A program made the position numbers and the translations under genes. Below are positions 47,872-58,259 of a DNA stretch of 64,000 nucleotides, one piece after another. Position 1 is the first letter of the stretch. Each line of letters opens with the position of its first letter. The notes beneath the pieces were generated by a model. The model was not told where the DNA came from and did no database searches. It worked only from the letters and a program-made list of their open reading frames with translations. Origin of the DNA: Eubacterium plexicaudatum ASF492 (GTDB lineage Bacteria; Bacillota; Clostridia; Lachnospirales; Lachnospiraceae); NCBI RefSeq assembly GCF_000364225.2, contig NZ_AQFT02000001.1, forward strand, positions 2,871,501 to 2,935,500, read 5' to 3'.

Positions 47872-49691
47872 TTTTCTCCTCCCGCCTTTATATAACAACT
47901 TAAATCTGCAATTATCTTTTTTGTGCGCAGTTTGACTCCTTCCGTAGACAGATGATTATCCGTTCCATACAGATACACACCGGAATATAAAGAATCCTCC
48001 AAATCCGAAATAACCGGAACCATTAAATTTTCTTTTAAATACGCATCCAGCCTGGCTCGTTCTTCTTTTGTGCTTTCTTTTGACAGCGCGTACCGGTTTC
48101 GCGGCGCATATGTAACAAATACCTGCACACCCCGATGTAAAAAGCGCTGAAATATCCGGTTGATCGGTTTTAAATACTGTTCTTTCGGAAATGCACGTAC
48201 CGTATAATTCACCGCCAGCCCATAGACAGGCTGTTCTTCTTCCGCATTCGGCCGGTATAAAATATAATCCCCATACGCATTATAACTGGGACCTTCGATC
48301 GGATTCCCATCTTCATCATACTCACAGGCACAGATTCGATAACTTTTCTTTTCCATATCCTGACGCAGCGCATTATATGCCGTATATGCGGTAAACACCT
48401 GTGAAAATTCCCTGATATCCAGCTTTGCAAATGTATCGTAATTGGATTCCATCATCGCAAAAACGGCATAATCCAACGCATTCTGACTGCAGAACTGACG
48501 GTTCGCCGCATCAAATTCCGGGGCATCCAGTAAAACGTCTCCTTCCTGCATCAAATCTAAAATTAACAAAAGCTGCGGCAGCGCCGGTGAGTATGCAAAG
48601 ACTCCCATATTTACAACTTCATATGTTGCAAACGCCCGATCTATTTCGGCGCTGTCATATCCAAATCTTGTAGAAGAACCGGAAAAGAGAACGATTTTCT
48701 TTTTTTCACTTAACATGCGCAAACGATCATATTTGTCCTGAAACGTGTCAAAATAGCTGCCGCTGTATACCGGTTCCAAAATCGCATTGATATGCACACT
48801 GGCAAATTGCGTACATCCTTCAAATGCATAGTCACTGACTTTTATTAAATCGTCATAAAAAAACAGTTCCCTAAGAGCCGCATCCCGAAACGCCCATTTT
48901 TCAATCTCATATATACCAGGAGGAAAGACTACCGTATGACCTTTTGCTTTTTCGAATGCATGTGCCGCAATCCGGCGTACCGGATACCCGTCTAAAAAAG
49001 CCGGTATACATATGGTCTGTTCTTTCCCTCTGTAACCGGTAATCACACAAAATTCCCGCTCTTTTGTATAAGAAAAGCAATTCGGATCCGTCCATGGCAC
49101 CCACTGCGCATACAAAGCCATCCCTTCCTGAAAGTCCACACGGCTCCCCAGTCCTACATCCATACCGCTTCCGTCCGGTTTTGTGTTCCATCCGGTCAGT
49201 ACAAAGCCTTCCTTTGCAAACAGTTCTGTCCCAATCGAAGTATTGGGCCTTAGCCTGTGATCGGGTGAAACTGCCGCCGCTTCCACTCCGGCTTGCGCTT
49301 GTCCTCCATCCAAACGAATGCCTCCGTTGGCATAATACGTAATGATTCTGTCACATTGTTTCACATAAGCCCGTAGCGCCTCCGAGTATTGCACGTTTTT
49401 TATTTTTACATTTAATTTTTTATCATTCTCGTACCGCACCAAATAGGAAGCATGCCTGCTGCTCGCGTCTTCGTCCCATTCATACCCATCTTCCAAATAC
49501 AGTGTAAATACGGCATCACCGCCCCTTTTTACAGTCTGTGCCGGATGTTCCACCACAAAGCCTTCTCCTTCTTCCATTACCAGATGGCAAAACTCTGCTG
49601 CCGACGCTTTCCTGTCGCCGCAGCCTGCTGCTGTCATACATAACAGCCCAAAACAGAACAGCATTCTCCTGCCATACGCAAGAATATTCAT
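47868..49691 (-). CDS. Lipoprotein with InlB-type repeat, leucine-rich stretch and SGNH domain
   Basis: 607 residues. A signal peptide ends in MTAAGC, a lipobox with Cys 24. Next come an InlB B-repeat (ITYYANGG, GFVLTGWNTKPDGSG, LYAQW), a BspA-type leucine-rich stretch (IPAFLDGYPVRRIAAHAF, YAFEGCTQF) and an SGNH domain with LFSGSSTRFGYDS and DNHLSTEG. It is anchored outside the membrane and could bind and acylate or deacylate a surface polymer. It is the first gene of the operon with the small membrane protein, MBOAT and second SGNH protein. The combination in one chain is unfamiliar to me. Confidence 0.8.
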   Translation of the reverse strand: MNILAYGRRMLFCFGLLCMTAAGCGDRKASAAEFCHLVMEEGEGFVVEHPAQTVKRGGDAVFTLYLEDGYEWDEDASSRHASYLVRYENDKKLNVKIKNVQYSEALRAYVKQCDRIITYYANGGIRLDGGQAQAGVEAAAVSPDHRLRPNTSIGTELFAKEGFVLTGWNTKPDGSGMDVGLGSRVDFQEGMALYAQWVPWTDPNCFSYTKEREFCVITGYRGKEQTICIPAFLDGYPVRRIAAHAFEKAKGHTVVFPPGIYEIEKWAFRDAALRELFFYDDLIKVSDYAFEGCTQFASVHINAILEPVYSGSYFDTFQDKYDRLRMLSEKKKIVLFSGSSTRFGYDSAEIDRAFATYEVVNMGVFAYSPALPQLLLILDLMQEGDVLLDAPEFDAANRQFCSQNALDYAVFAMMESNYDTFAKLDIREFSQVFTAYTAYNALRQDMEKKSYRICACEYDEDGNPIEGPSYNAYGDYILYRPNAEEEQPVYGLAVNYTVRAFPKEQYLKPINRIFQRFLHRGVQVFVTYAPRNRYALSKESTKEERARLDAYLKENLMVPVISDLEDSLYSGVYLYGTDNHLSTEGVKLRTKKIIADLSCYIKAGGEK

Positions 49692-49763
49692 GATTTTCCT
49701 CGTTTTAATCTTTATTTTAATTTAATATTTTAATTTTATATTTTATTTTTATTGTTAACATTT

Positions 49764-49804
49764 CAAAAATGCAGCAGACAGGATTCCGCTCCCGCCTGCT
49801 GCAT
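49764..49804 (-). terminator. Terminator of the small membrane protein gene at 49812
   Basis: Reverse strand: ATGCAGCAG and CTGCTGCAT form a stem followed by a T-run. It lies between the four-segment membrane protein and the lipoprotein operon. Confidence 0.8.
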
Positions 49805-49811
49805 CACATGC

Positions 49812-50243
49812 CTATTCCTTTATGACCCGGAAAAATCCGGACACCATTACACAAAGCATTGCCGCAACACATACTGCCATTGCTACAATCGCATTCTGCA
49901 AATCTGCCATATTTTCCGCATTATTTTCAAACGTCATAATGGACGCCGCACCCGCAATTCTGCTGCCGATAAACTGAATGGCTGCCACCGCACTGCATAC
50001 TCCGGCTATTACCGGAAAAATATCCGGATACGGTTTGGAACCAAGCAGAAAGGACAGTCCGATAAACAATACTTCTGCCGCAATCGCAATTACCAGATTC
50101 AGAACGACCGTCCGATTCACTCCCATATTCATAAAATAATTCGTTTTGCAATTCTGCAGATAAAGAACAAGCGCCACTGCCAAAACAAGAATCGTAAGTA
50201 TGGTTAAGATAGCTCCTAAGCCGGCTTTTTTCTTTTCCTTCAT
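49812..50243 (-). CDS. Four-segment membrane protein of unknown function
   Basis: 143 residues. A basic N-terminus is followed by four hydrophobic segments (ILTILTILVLAVALVLYL, VVLNLVIAIAAEVLFIGLSFLL, FPVIAGVCSAVAAIQFIG, AIVAMAVCVAAMLCVMVSGFF). No family is recognised. It lies 54 bp after the membrane-anchored GH3 gene on the same strand and ends at a terminator, so it is likely co-transcribed with it. It may assist the GH3 enzyme at the membrane. Confidence 0.65.
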   Translation of the reverse strand: MKEKKKAGLGAILTILTILVLAVALVLYLQNCKTNYFMNMGVNRTVVLNLVIAIAAEVLFIGLSFLLGSKPYPDIFPVIAGVCSAVAAIQFIGSRIAGAASIMTFENNAENMADLQNAIVAMAVCVAAMLCVMVSGFFRVIKE

Positions 50244-50297
50244 CTTTTATTCACCTCTCATTCCATCTTTCATTCACTTTGTTTCTCTTTTATTCTT

Positions 50298-53200
50298 TTA
50301 TTCGTTCCGTTCTCCGCTTTTCTTTAATCCAAGCACATACATAACGATACAAAGCACGGTCAGTATGCCGAATCCGATTTTCAGCCCGATCAGCAGGCCG
50401 TCGTACCACGTCCGAACCGTCTCAATATGTGTCGAGGATGGCATACCATCCATCGCATTGGAATTGGCCAGTGCATAATTCTGGTGCAGCATCGCCTGCT
50501 TTAATGCACGCAGCAGCTGCTCGTCTTTGCTTACATTTTCTACCGTCCAGTACGGCCATTTTTCCGAAACGGCTGCCATTGTATTGTCGCCGGTATTACA
50601 CGTCATGGTAACACCGTTTTGTACGGCTTCTTTCAGTACCGTATAAGTCGGGTCCTGAATAAAGTCTTCTGACATTAATCCGATAAATCCCCATTCGCCT
50701 TTTAAAATATGTTTCAGCAGGCCGGTATGTGCGTTGCTCTGTGTACAGCCAATCCGATTATAGGTCGTCATTACGCCAAGCGCTCCTGCTTCTTCAATAC
50801 AATCCTGTGTACCACGCAGTTCATTTTCCCGGATTGCCTGCTCCGACATAAATTCGGCAATTCCGGTACGGTTAATTTCCGTATCATTGCACGCCAGGTG
50901 CTTAGGCGCAATAATCGTTCCATAAGACTGTCCGGCTGCAATAAACGCAGAACCCTGTCCGGCTGTCAGCACCGCATCTTCCGAATAATATTCATGGTTG
51001 CGCGCATTATAAGGTACACGATGCAGGTTTGTTCCTGCTCCCCAGAAAATCGTCGTATTCGCCCACAGAGAATAGTTGCCTATGACTTTGCCCCATTCTT
51101 CTGCCAGCTGTTTGCTGAACGTCTGGCCAATAACCGTCTCATTTGCCATAACACCCATCTTATATTCCCGGTTCTTATCATCTTCGGCAATGACGCAAGG
51201 ATCACCGGTAGAACCATCCGCATTTGCATACTGTCCCAAAGGATAGGAGTTAAAGCCGTTTGGTCCGTCATTTTGAATAACTTCCGGCGAAGAAATCGAT
51301 TCGATAATCTTTGTACTCGTTCCGCCAAATGCCGTACGGATCATACATTCTTCCAGCGTAATCTGATCCATCAAAAGGCTCCACCGTTCATCTTCCGGAT
51401 CCGTAACCCCTTTTAAATCCGCCAGCGTCAAACCGTTGTCCGCTCCGAATGTAACCGAAGAAGGATCGCCATTTGCCGTTATTTCGTAAATGTCATTGTC
51501 CAGCACCGCCAGCATATCTTCCGTAGCGGTTAAGTCCGTATAGGCAGACGGCCATGTTTTCTCCCAGTCGTTTCTGCTCAGATAAGTTACCGTATCCGCC
51601 ATCCAGTAATTCAGATCGGCATCTGCCAGCTGATTTTCTACCGGCGTTCCATTCAGAGACTTTGCAAATGTTTTGGAGTCAAACTGTGCCAGCTCCCAGT
51701 CCTTTACATTTTCTTTATTGCCTTCCGTATCCTGTCCCTGTGCGGCCAGAACATTGTCAATTGCTTCATGTGCGCCGTTTCCGACCGTAAAATAATAAAC
51801 GCCGTCGTCTAAAATCCAGTTTCCGCTCGTACCTGCTTCGTTGCTGCAGGTAGAATCCCAGCTTGCCATATCCTGCGCATCCGCGGTAATGGTAACCGTC
51901 TCGGAAGCTCCCGGTTCGATCAGACCCGTTTTTTCATAATCCAGCAGCTGAATCGCTGATTTTTCTACCAGATGTTTCTTATCATAGTCCGTATATGGCA
52001 GCGATACATAAAACTGAACGACATCTTTGCCTGCCACATCTCCGGTATTTTTTACTTCTACTTCTGCCGTAACCGTCTTTGCCAAAAGGTCTACATCCAC
52101 ATGTTTCAGCTCCTGTTCAAACGTCGTATACGACAGTCCGTAGCCAAACGGATAAGATACTTCCTTTGCGTAATCCCATGCCTCTCCGGTCGAACTTCCG
52201 GCTTTGCAGTCCGCATTGCCCTGACCAAGCACCGTATCCGCATATCTTGTCTCATAATACTTATATCCCGCATATATGCCTTCCGCTTCTACTTCAAACG
52301 AATTAATATTCTGCGCCGGATCGGCATTCGTCCATGCAAAATTACCAAAATTCTGCGCTGCAGGTGAATTCGCATTTGTTACCGCATAGGTATCGGACAG
52401 ATGACCGGACGGATTGGCAGCTCCTGACAGAATGTCTGCCACACCGTAAAATCCATAACCACCCGGAAGGCCAATCTCTAAAATGGCGTCTACCCCGTCG
52501 TCATTTTTGATTTCATCTATTTCCATCGCATTTGCATTGTTTAACAAAACGATTACTTTTCCGCCGTTTGCCTCTTTTGCTTCAACAGCCGCCTGAATCA
52601 GGTCGCGCTCATCGTCCGAAAGTCCCAGTGCGTCGGACTGGTTCAAAGACTGCGACGGATCCACACCGTCTACGCCTGGCAGATACGTTCCGTTCTCCGT
52701 AGACGAACGCGCAATCGTTACAAGCATCACATTATAATCCTCAAGGCTGTCCTTCCATGCCGCATTCACGCCGTTCATCGCTTCCTGTGACGGTTCTTTG
52801 CTGGAAAACACATCGGACGTGCCCGGTGCCGTAATATGATAATACTCAATTTTGGTTCCCCACATATCCACTTCGGTCTTAAAACTTGCTTCCAGATCTT
52901 TATACAGGCTGCCAAGTGTCTCATTCATTGCAAAACCTTTTGCAGTCAGCACCTGCACAAAATCGACCGTATCCGCATCCGTATTGGAAGATGCGTCCAT
53001 CCCTCCGTTTGCCGTAAGCGAGCTTCCCATATCGCCGCCCTGAACCGGATAGTACCCGGAAAATCCAAGCAGTGATAGTTTCTGTGTTTCTTCTTCTGAC
53101 AGCGGCAGCGCCTGATTTTCGTTTTTCAACAGAACAGACCCCTCTTCGCTGACACGTTCACCCAAATCCTCAATGGCATCTAACAGTTCCGTCGTATTGC

Positions 53201-53396
53201 TATAATCGGACTTGTACGTATACAAATTTTCATCACCAGACTCTTCCGTTACCATTCGGGTACTCTTCGTCCCTAAAAACTTGTCAATATCAGTACGATA
53301 ACTGTCCACCAGCGGCCCCGCCGTAATCGAAACTGCCAGCATGGAAGCCATACAGGTCGTCAGCCCGCGCCAGAGATTGCTCCTTTTGCCGTTCAT
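50298..53396 (-). CDS. Membrane-anchored GH3 glycosidase with permuted domain order
   Basis: 1032 residues. A hydrophobic N-terminal segment (residues 12-28) precedes the GH3 C-terminal sandwich domain (VLLKNENQALPL ~ residue 90; VIVLLNNANAME), a fibronectin-like domain (VEVKNTGDVAGKDVVQFYVS), then the catalytic barrel (PKHLACNDTEINRTG; nucleophile region IGLMSEDFIQDP), and a final membrane segment near residue 1010. The order is the reverse of ordinary GH3 enzymes, a known variant. Two anchors would hold it outside the membrane. It cleaves beta-linked glucose or xylose. Two palindromes lie upstream at 53411-53449. Confidence 0.87.
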   Translation of the reverse strand: MNGKRSNLWRGLTTCMASMLAVSITAGPLVDSYRTDIDKFLGTKSTRMVTEESGDENLYTYKSDYSNTTELLDAIEDLGERVSEEGSVLLKNENQALPLSEEETQKLSLLGFSGYYPVQGGDMGSSLTANGGMDASSNTDADTVDFVQVLTAKGFAMNETLGSLYKDLEASFKTEVDMWGTKIEYYHITAPGTSDVFSSKEPSQEAMNGVNAAWKDSLEDYNVMLVTIARSSTENGTYLPGVDGVDPSQSLNQSDALGLSDDERDLIQAAVEAKEANGGKVIVLLNNANAMEIDEIKNDDGVDAILEIGLPGGYGFYGVADILSGAANPSGHLSDTYAVTNANSPAAQNFGNFAWTNADPAQNINSFEVEAEGIYAGYKYYETRYADTVLGQGNADCKAGSSTGEAWDYAKEVSYPFGYGLSYTTFEQELKHVDVDLLAKTVTAEVEVKNTGDVAGKDVVQFYVSLPYTDYDKKHLVEKSAIQLLDYEKTGLIEPGASETVTITADAQDMASWDSTCSNEAGTSGNWILDDGVYYFTVGNGAHEAIDNVLAAQGQDTEGNKENVKDWELAQFDSKTFAKSLNGTPVENQLADADLNYWMADTVTYLSRNDWEKTWPSAYTDLTATEDMLAVLDNDIYEITANGDPSSVTFGADNGLTLADLKGVTDPEDERWSLLMDQITLEECMIRTAFGGTSTKIIESISSPEVIQNDGPNGFNSYPLGQYANADGSTGDPCVIAEDDKNREYKMGVMANETVIGQTFSKQLAEEWGKVIGNYSLWANTTIFWGAGTNLHRVPYNARNHEYYSEDAVLTAGQGSAFIAAGQSYGTIIAPKHLACNDTEINRTGIAEFMSEQAIRENELRGTQDCIEEAGALGVMTTYNRIGCTQSNAHTGLLKHILKGEWGFIGLMSEDFIQDPTYTVLKEAVQNGVTMTCNTGDNTMAAVSEKWPYWTVENVSKDEQLLRALKQAMLHQNYALANSNAMDGMPSSTHIETVRTWYDGLLIGLKIGFGILTVLCIVMYVLGLKKSGERNE

Positions 53397-53410
53397 ATTT
53401 TCCCTCCTTT

Positions 53411-53449
53411 AAGCATATTGCTTAATTTTGTAATAACAACCACGTTGTT
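53411..53449. promoter_or_regulatory. Two palindromes upstream of the GH3 gene
   Basis: AAGCATATTGCTT (53411-53423) and AACAACCACGTTGTT (53435-53449) are both inverted repeats in the GH3 upstream region, suitable as regulator sites. Confidence 0.45.
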
Positions 53450-53552
53450 TTGTAAGGATAATATAGCACTCTTGTACCCTCCGTGAATCTATTCCGCACA
53501 GAACGTACATTTTTTTACGTGAACTGCACAATAATTATACAATACTGCCAAA

Positions 53553-56010
53553 TCATGCATGACCATCGCATTGATCCGCATTCCACAAAGGGATTTCCAC
53601 CGACTTTTTCTGCTCCCGGCTCGCTGCCGTTACCCTCACAGCTCCGCTTCCATCCGCGCGTACGACTGCAAGCGCCTCCCCATAATACGTTTTTACCGTA
53701 TGGTCCGTATAGTTTCCTTTTACATAAGAATTGGCGCTGCCCAGGCCAACCAGCTTTCCATTTTCGACTTCGACTTTCAGCAGATGTTTTTCCATCGGCT
53801 TTATCATACCTTCCCGATCCGTATACCGCAGCCAGATAAAACCCAGTCCTTTTGGCTTTATCGAAGCTTCCTCCGGACAAATTCGAAGCATCGTCTCTGT
53901 CCCGGCCGTTTTAATGTCTTTCGTCCCAGTTCGGCACCGTTATTATCATAAGAAACCGCCGTAATCTCACCATCTTCATAAATCACCGAAAACATTACCC
54001 GGCACCTACTTTTCATCTGCTTTTTACCGACACTTTTTCCGTTTATGAACAGTTCTACGCTCGCCGCTCTTGCATAGACTTCTACCTTTGCCGGCTGGCC
54101 GCCGCATCCTGCGTAAGACCAGCTTTCCATTGCTTTTGTCAGCGCCCAGCCGGTCAGATGCAGCTTCTCCTTCTGATAAACAGGCTCGACTGCGATATAC
54201 GGACCGATGCTTTGTTCAAAAGCAACTTTCGTAAATGCGGCCTCTGCCCTCGGCCTTCCTAACAGATCAATCCGCCCATTATTGCCTGTCATTCTGCAGG
54301 CCGGATTATCCTCCTTATAATCGCGGTATTCCGCCGCACCGTCACCGGTTTCCCCGATATAATCCATGCCGGCCCAAACAAAATCGCCAATAATCCGTTT
54401 GTGTTTCTTTGCTGTTTCCCAAAAAGAATAAGCATCTTTGCAAAACGTCTCACTGCCTAAAATCAGCCGTTTCGGATATTTCTTCAAATCATGCTTATAA
54501 CGGAAATTTCCATAATTATACCCGGCAATATCCATATTCGCAAACGCATCTCTTGTTTTCACATCACAGGGATAAAGCGTTGCGCCGCATTTCATAAAAT
54601 AATCGCCTATCATACATGCCAGCGTATTATAAAATGCGCTGCCTACCGGCTTTTTGCGCTCTGCGTTCCCGCCTGCTTTTCCTTTTTGGGCTGCCTGTGC
54701 CGCTTTCTCAGCTGCTTCGGCATGTTTTTTTGCCTTGTCATCGCTGTAAACACCGAGACCAACGGAACTGAGAAAATTAAAGAAAATATTAATTCCACAC
54801 GTCACCGGCCTTGTACCGTCCAGTTTGTGCAGATAATTCGTAAATGTTCCGGTCAGCTCAATTCCTTTTTCTGTGCCGTTTCCGACACTTCATTTCCTGT
54901 GGAATACATAATGACACAAGGATGGTTATAATCTTTTTCTACCATATCTTTTAAGTCCTGTTTCCACCATTTTTCCAGATGATCTACATAGTCATATTCC
55001 GTCTTATGAATATACCAGACGTCCACATATTCATCTACCATCAGCATACCCAGCCGGTCACAGGCATGCAGCAGCGCCTTGGAACACGGATTATGTGCGG
55101 AACGCAGCGCATTGTACCCGTTTTCTTTTAAAATACGCACACGGCGTTCTTCCGCTTCCGGATAGGCGCATGCGCCAAGTATTCCGTTGTCGTGATGAAT
55201 GCACGCTCCCCGCAGTATCGTCCGCTTTCCGTTGATCGTAAATCCATCCGTTTCATTCCATTTCAAAAGCCGGATTCCAAACGTCTCCTCTACGACATCT
55301 TCTCCATATACCACCCGGCATGTATACAGTTTCGGACTTTCACAGCTCCACAGCTGCGCATCCGGCACCGTAATTTCCGTTTTTGTCCGATATCTGCCTT
55401 TCCGGTCTTCCGAACGAACTTCTATCTGACGGCTGGCGATCACGTTTTTTCCGTCGCAAATCTCAATCTTTCCCATCCCACAGCAGGAAACGGCTGCCGC
55501 CACCTCTATAACGGCAGGACGACAGCTGATTGTATGTATTTTCACTCCATTTACTTTGACATACGCACCTTTGCCTGTCCATAAAAATACCGGCCGGTAG
55601 ATACCTGCTCCCGAATACCAGCGGCTGTTTGGCTGATCCGAATTGTGCGCGACTACCCGGATTTCATTTTCCGCACCGTATTTTATAAGTGCTTTCGCAT
55701 CCACATAAAAATTCGTATACCCATATGGTCGTTCGGCCGCTTTCGTCCCGTTGATATATACTTCCGCATTATGATACACACTTTCGAACTCAATGAGAAA
55801 ATCCGAACCTTCCTCGTCTTTTGGAATTACAAATTTTTTACGGTATTCATAATCCGCTCCCATGTACCATCCGGTATTTCCTTCTCCTCTGCTTTCCTCG
55901 CTGCGTGCTTCGCCAAGCATCGCGTCATGAGGAAGCGTTACCGGATATTCCGCTTCCACCCGCGTGATGCATCTGCACGTCCAGCCTTCGTTAAAATCAA
56001 TTCTCTTCAT
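53553..56010 (-). CDS. GH2-family glycosidase (beta-galactosidase-like), frame broken twice
   Basis: Repaired length about 819 residues. It has the GH2 order: sugar-binding domain (NTGWYMGADYEYRKKF), Ig-like domain, and the barrel (LRGACIHHDNGILGACAY; acid/base Glu in MYSTGNEVSE; nucleophile-type ILGSETF), then a C-terminal beta domain. A lysine/alanine-rich stretch (about 54650-54742) is inserted in the barrel. The frame breaks at runs 54866-54870 and 53909-53912; one added base at each rejoins it. No signal peptide is seen, so it is cytosolic. It lies upstream of the GH3 gene and both may act on the same glycan. Confidence 0.85.
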
Positions 56011-56111
56011 GGCATGTTCACTCCTTTTTATCAGTGTATCCTATTTCGGCATCTATGCCCGCATTTTACGTGAACAGCGCTTTTTTTTACGCTATTTGCT
56101 GCCATACATAT

Positions 56112-56160
56112 ATAAAAAAGGACTTTGCAGACAGAGTCTGTTATCTGTCTGCAAAGTCCG
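56112..56160 (-). terminator. Terminator of the RNase P RNA gene
   Basis: Reverse strand: a 14-bp perfect stem (GGACTTTGCAGACA with TGTCTGCAAAGTCC) followed by six T, just beyond the RNA 3' end. Confidence 0.92.
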
Positions 56161-56175
56161 ATTTTCCGTTTTTTA

Positions 56176-56527
56176 AAGCAAGCAGGACTGTAAGCCGGGT
56201 TCTGTCTGGAATGATCATCTATCTAGGACGGCTGTCACCAGCCGCCTCAAGCGACCTACCTGAAGCTGGCGGGCCACGTCACTGCTTCTGCTCGGTCTTG
56301 CTTCGGATGGGGTTTACATGTGCCCTCCCTGTTACCAGGAAGGCGGTAGTCTCTTACACTGCCCTTCCACCCTTACCAGCCAAATAGCTGGCGGTACATT
56401 TCTGTTGCACTTTCCTGGGAGTCACCTCCACCGGACGTTATCCGGCATCCTGCCCTATGAAGCCCGGACTTTCCTCACCTGCGGCCTTTCGGCCCGTGCA
56501 GCTGCGATCATTCATCCTGCTTGCTTT
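56176..56527 (-). ncRNA. rnpB: RNase P RNA
   Basis: About 350 nt. The reverse strand shows the conserved GAGGAAAGTCCGGGCTTC near the 5' end, CCGGATAACGTCCGG, the universal AGAGACTACC-type segment near the middle and ACAGAACCCGGCTTACAG near the 3' end. The ends (AAGCAAGCAGGA and TCCTGCTTGCTTT) pair to form P1. The RNA is the catalytic part of the enzyme that trims tRNA 5' leaders. A strong terminator follows. Confidence 0.95.
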
Positions 56528-56568
56528 CTATACTATTCAAACACAAATTATGGAAAATGTAAAGTGTT

Positions 56569-58233
56569 TTATACGTGAAAACAGCTTCCGCCGATAAATT
56601 CCCGTAAAATGGAATTTCTGCCTACTTCCTCACTTGGAACCTGCAGAAAATAATCCAAAAATTTCAGCAGACGTTTTGCCTGCATATGCTGCGGACTATC
56701 CGGCTCAATGGCAAACAGCAGCGGTTCCGCATACATTTTTAAAACCGGCAGTTCGTAAATAAGCGCCGAATTAAACATGACATCTGCCTGCTCCTGAAAT
56801 GGGAAAATATTTTTCTCTTCTCCTCTGCGTACGGACTGCCACATTGCAATCGTATGTTCCGCCGAAGTGCCCCGCATAAACGCATCCCGCACAATTCTGC
56901 GAATCAGCCGTCCGTCTGTCGTCGGAATCGGATTGTGATCGTCAATATTGATCTGTGTCAGCGCGCTGATATAAATTTTAAACTTCGTTTCCGGCGGAAG
57001 CGTAGCAAGCAGCTTGTCATTTAAACCGTGTATTCCCTCAATTACAAGCACGTCATCCGGTCCCAGCTGCAAATATTCCCCTTTATATTCCCGTTTTCCG
57101 TTTTTAAAGTTAAAATGCGGCAGTTCGACTTCCCTGCCTGCAAGCAGATTTTCCATTGTCGTATCAAACAGTTCCAGATCAATCGCTTCCAGACATTCAA
57201 AATCATACTGTCCATGTTCATCCAGCGGCGTTTTTTCACGATTCACGTAAAAATTATCCATTCCGATCGGATGCGGCGTAAGTCCGTGCGCCTGCAGCTG
57301 AATCGACATACGGTGTGAAAACGTCGTCTTTCCTGACGAAGAAGGACCTGCAATCAAAATAAACTTCTTATTTTTTTCCTCTGCAATCTGCTCTGCAATC
57401 TTGCCAATCCGCCGCTCCATCTCGGCTTCCTGCAGCAAAATAATATCCTGAACCCGTCCCTTTACGATCTGTTCGTTTAATTCTCCGATCGTATTAATAT
57501 GCATCTGCTTTGCCCATGCCGCCGCTTCCATCAATGTATGATACAGCTTATTCGAAGTATGAAAGTCAGACACTTTTTTCGTATCTTCGTTTGGAAAGAT
57601 CATAACGAAGCCCTGTTCATACCGCATCAGCTCAAAGTATTTCAAATATCCGGTAGACGGCACCATATATCCGTAAAAATAATCCTGAAATCCATCCATG
57701 CTATACACATTCACATGAGAACTTCTGCGAAACCGGAATAATTTTGCCTTATCATCCATTCCATACGCGTGAAATTTCGCAATCGCGTCATCCGTATGAA
57801 TCGTATGCTTGCATATTTCAATATCTGCTTTGCAGATCTCGCGCATTTCCGCATCAATTTCCTGCAGCAGCTTTTGCGATACCTCCCTGTTGCCTTCCAG
57901 TTCACAATACTGTCCCTGTCCAAGCGTGTGCATCACCCGCAGCTTTACATCCGTCCCGTACAGGTTAAAAATTGCCTTTTCCAGCATCATAACCATGCTT
58001 CTGCGGTATGCTTTTCTGCCTTTTGTATCCGCGGTCGTCAGAAAAGACAGAACCCCGTCCGCCTCAACCGTACGATTTAATTCCCGCAGTTTATTATTAA
58101 ATACCGCCAGTACAATATCATCCTTATACCGGCTGCGGTATTCCTGCGCAATGTCCAGAAATGTAGTTCCCTGCACATATTGCTTTTTTTCATTTTTATA
58201 TTGAATCCAATATCCCTGATCACCCATACACAT
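56569..58233 (-). CDS. Nucleoside kinase with an N-terminal threonyl-tRNA-synthetase-like part
   Basis: 554 residues. The first ~70 residues resemble a TGS fold and the next ~140 a ThrRS-like editing domain (HTDDAIAKFHAYGMDD region). The C-terminal kinase shows the P-loop AGPSSSGKTTFS, DNFYVNREKTP and LVIEGIHGLND, like uridine kinase. This fusion is common in Clostridia and Bacteroidetes; its substrate is usually called a nucleoside. The start at 58233 follows GAGGT. It follows nif3 by 26 bp, at the end of the housekeeping block. Confidence 0.87.
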   Translation of the reverse strand: MCMGDQGYWIQYKNEKKQYVQGTTFLDIAQEYRSRYKDDIVLAVFNNKLRELNRTVEADGVLSFLTTADTKGRKAYRRSMVMMLEKAIFNLYGTDVKLRVMHTLGQGQYCELEGNREVSQKLLQEIDAEMREICKADIEICKHTIHTDDAIAKFHAYGMDDKAKLFRFRRSSHVNVYSMDGFQDYFYGYMVPSTGYLKYFELMRYEQGFVMIFPNEDTKKVSDFHTSNKLYHTLMEAAAWAKQMHINTIGELNEQIVKGRVQDIILLQEAEMERRIGKIAEQIAEEKNKKFILIAGPSSSGKTTFSHRMSIQLQAHGLTPHPIGMDNFYVNREKTPLDEHGQYDFECLEAIDLELFDTTMENLLAGREVELPHFNFKNGKREYKGEYLQLGPDDVLVIEGIHGLNDKLLATLPPETKFKIYISALTQINIDDHNPIPTTDGRLIRRIVRDAFMRGTSAEHTIAMWQSVRRGEEKNIFPFQEQADVMFNSALIYELPVLKMYAEPLLFAIEPDSPQHMQAKRLLKFLDYFLQVPSEEVGRNSILREFIGGSCFHV

Positions 58234-58259
58234 AATACCTCATAAATCCGTTTCCTTAA

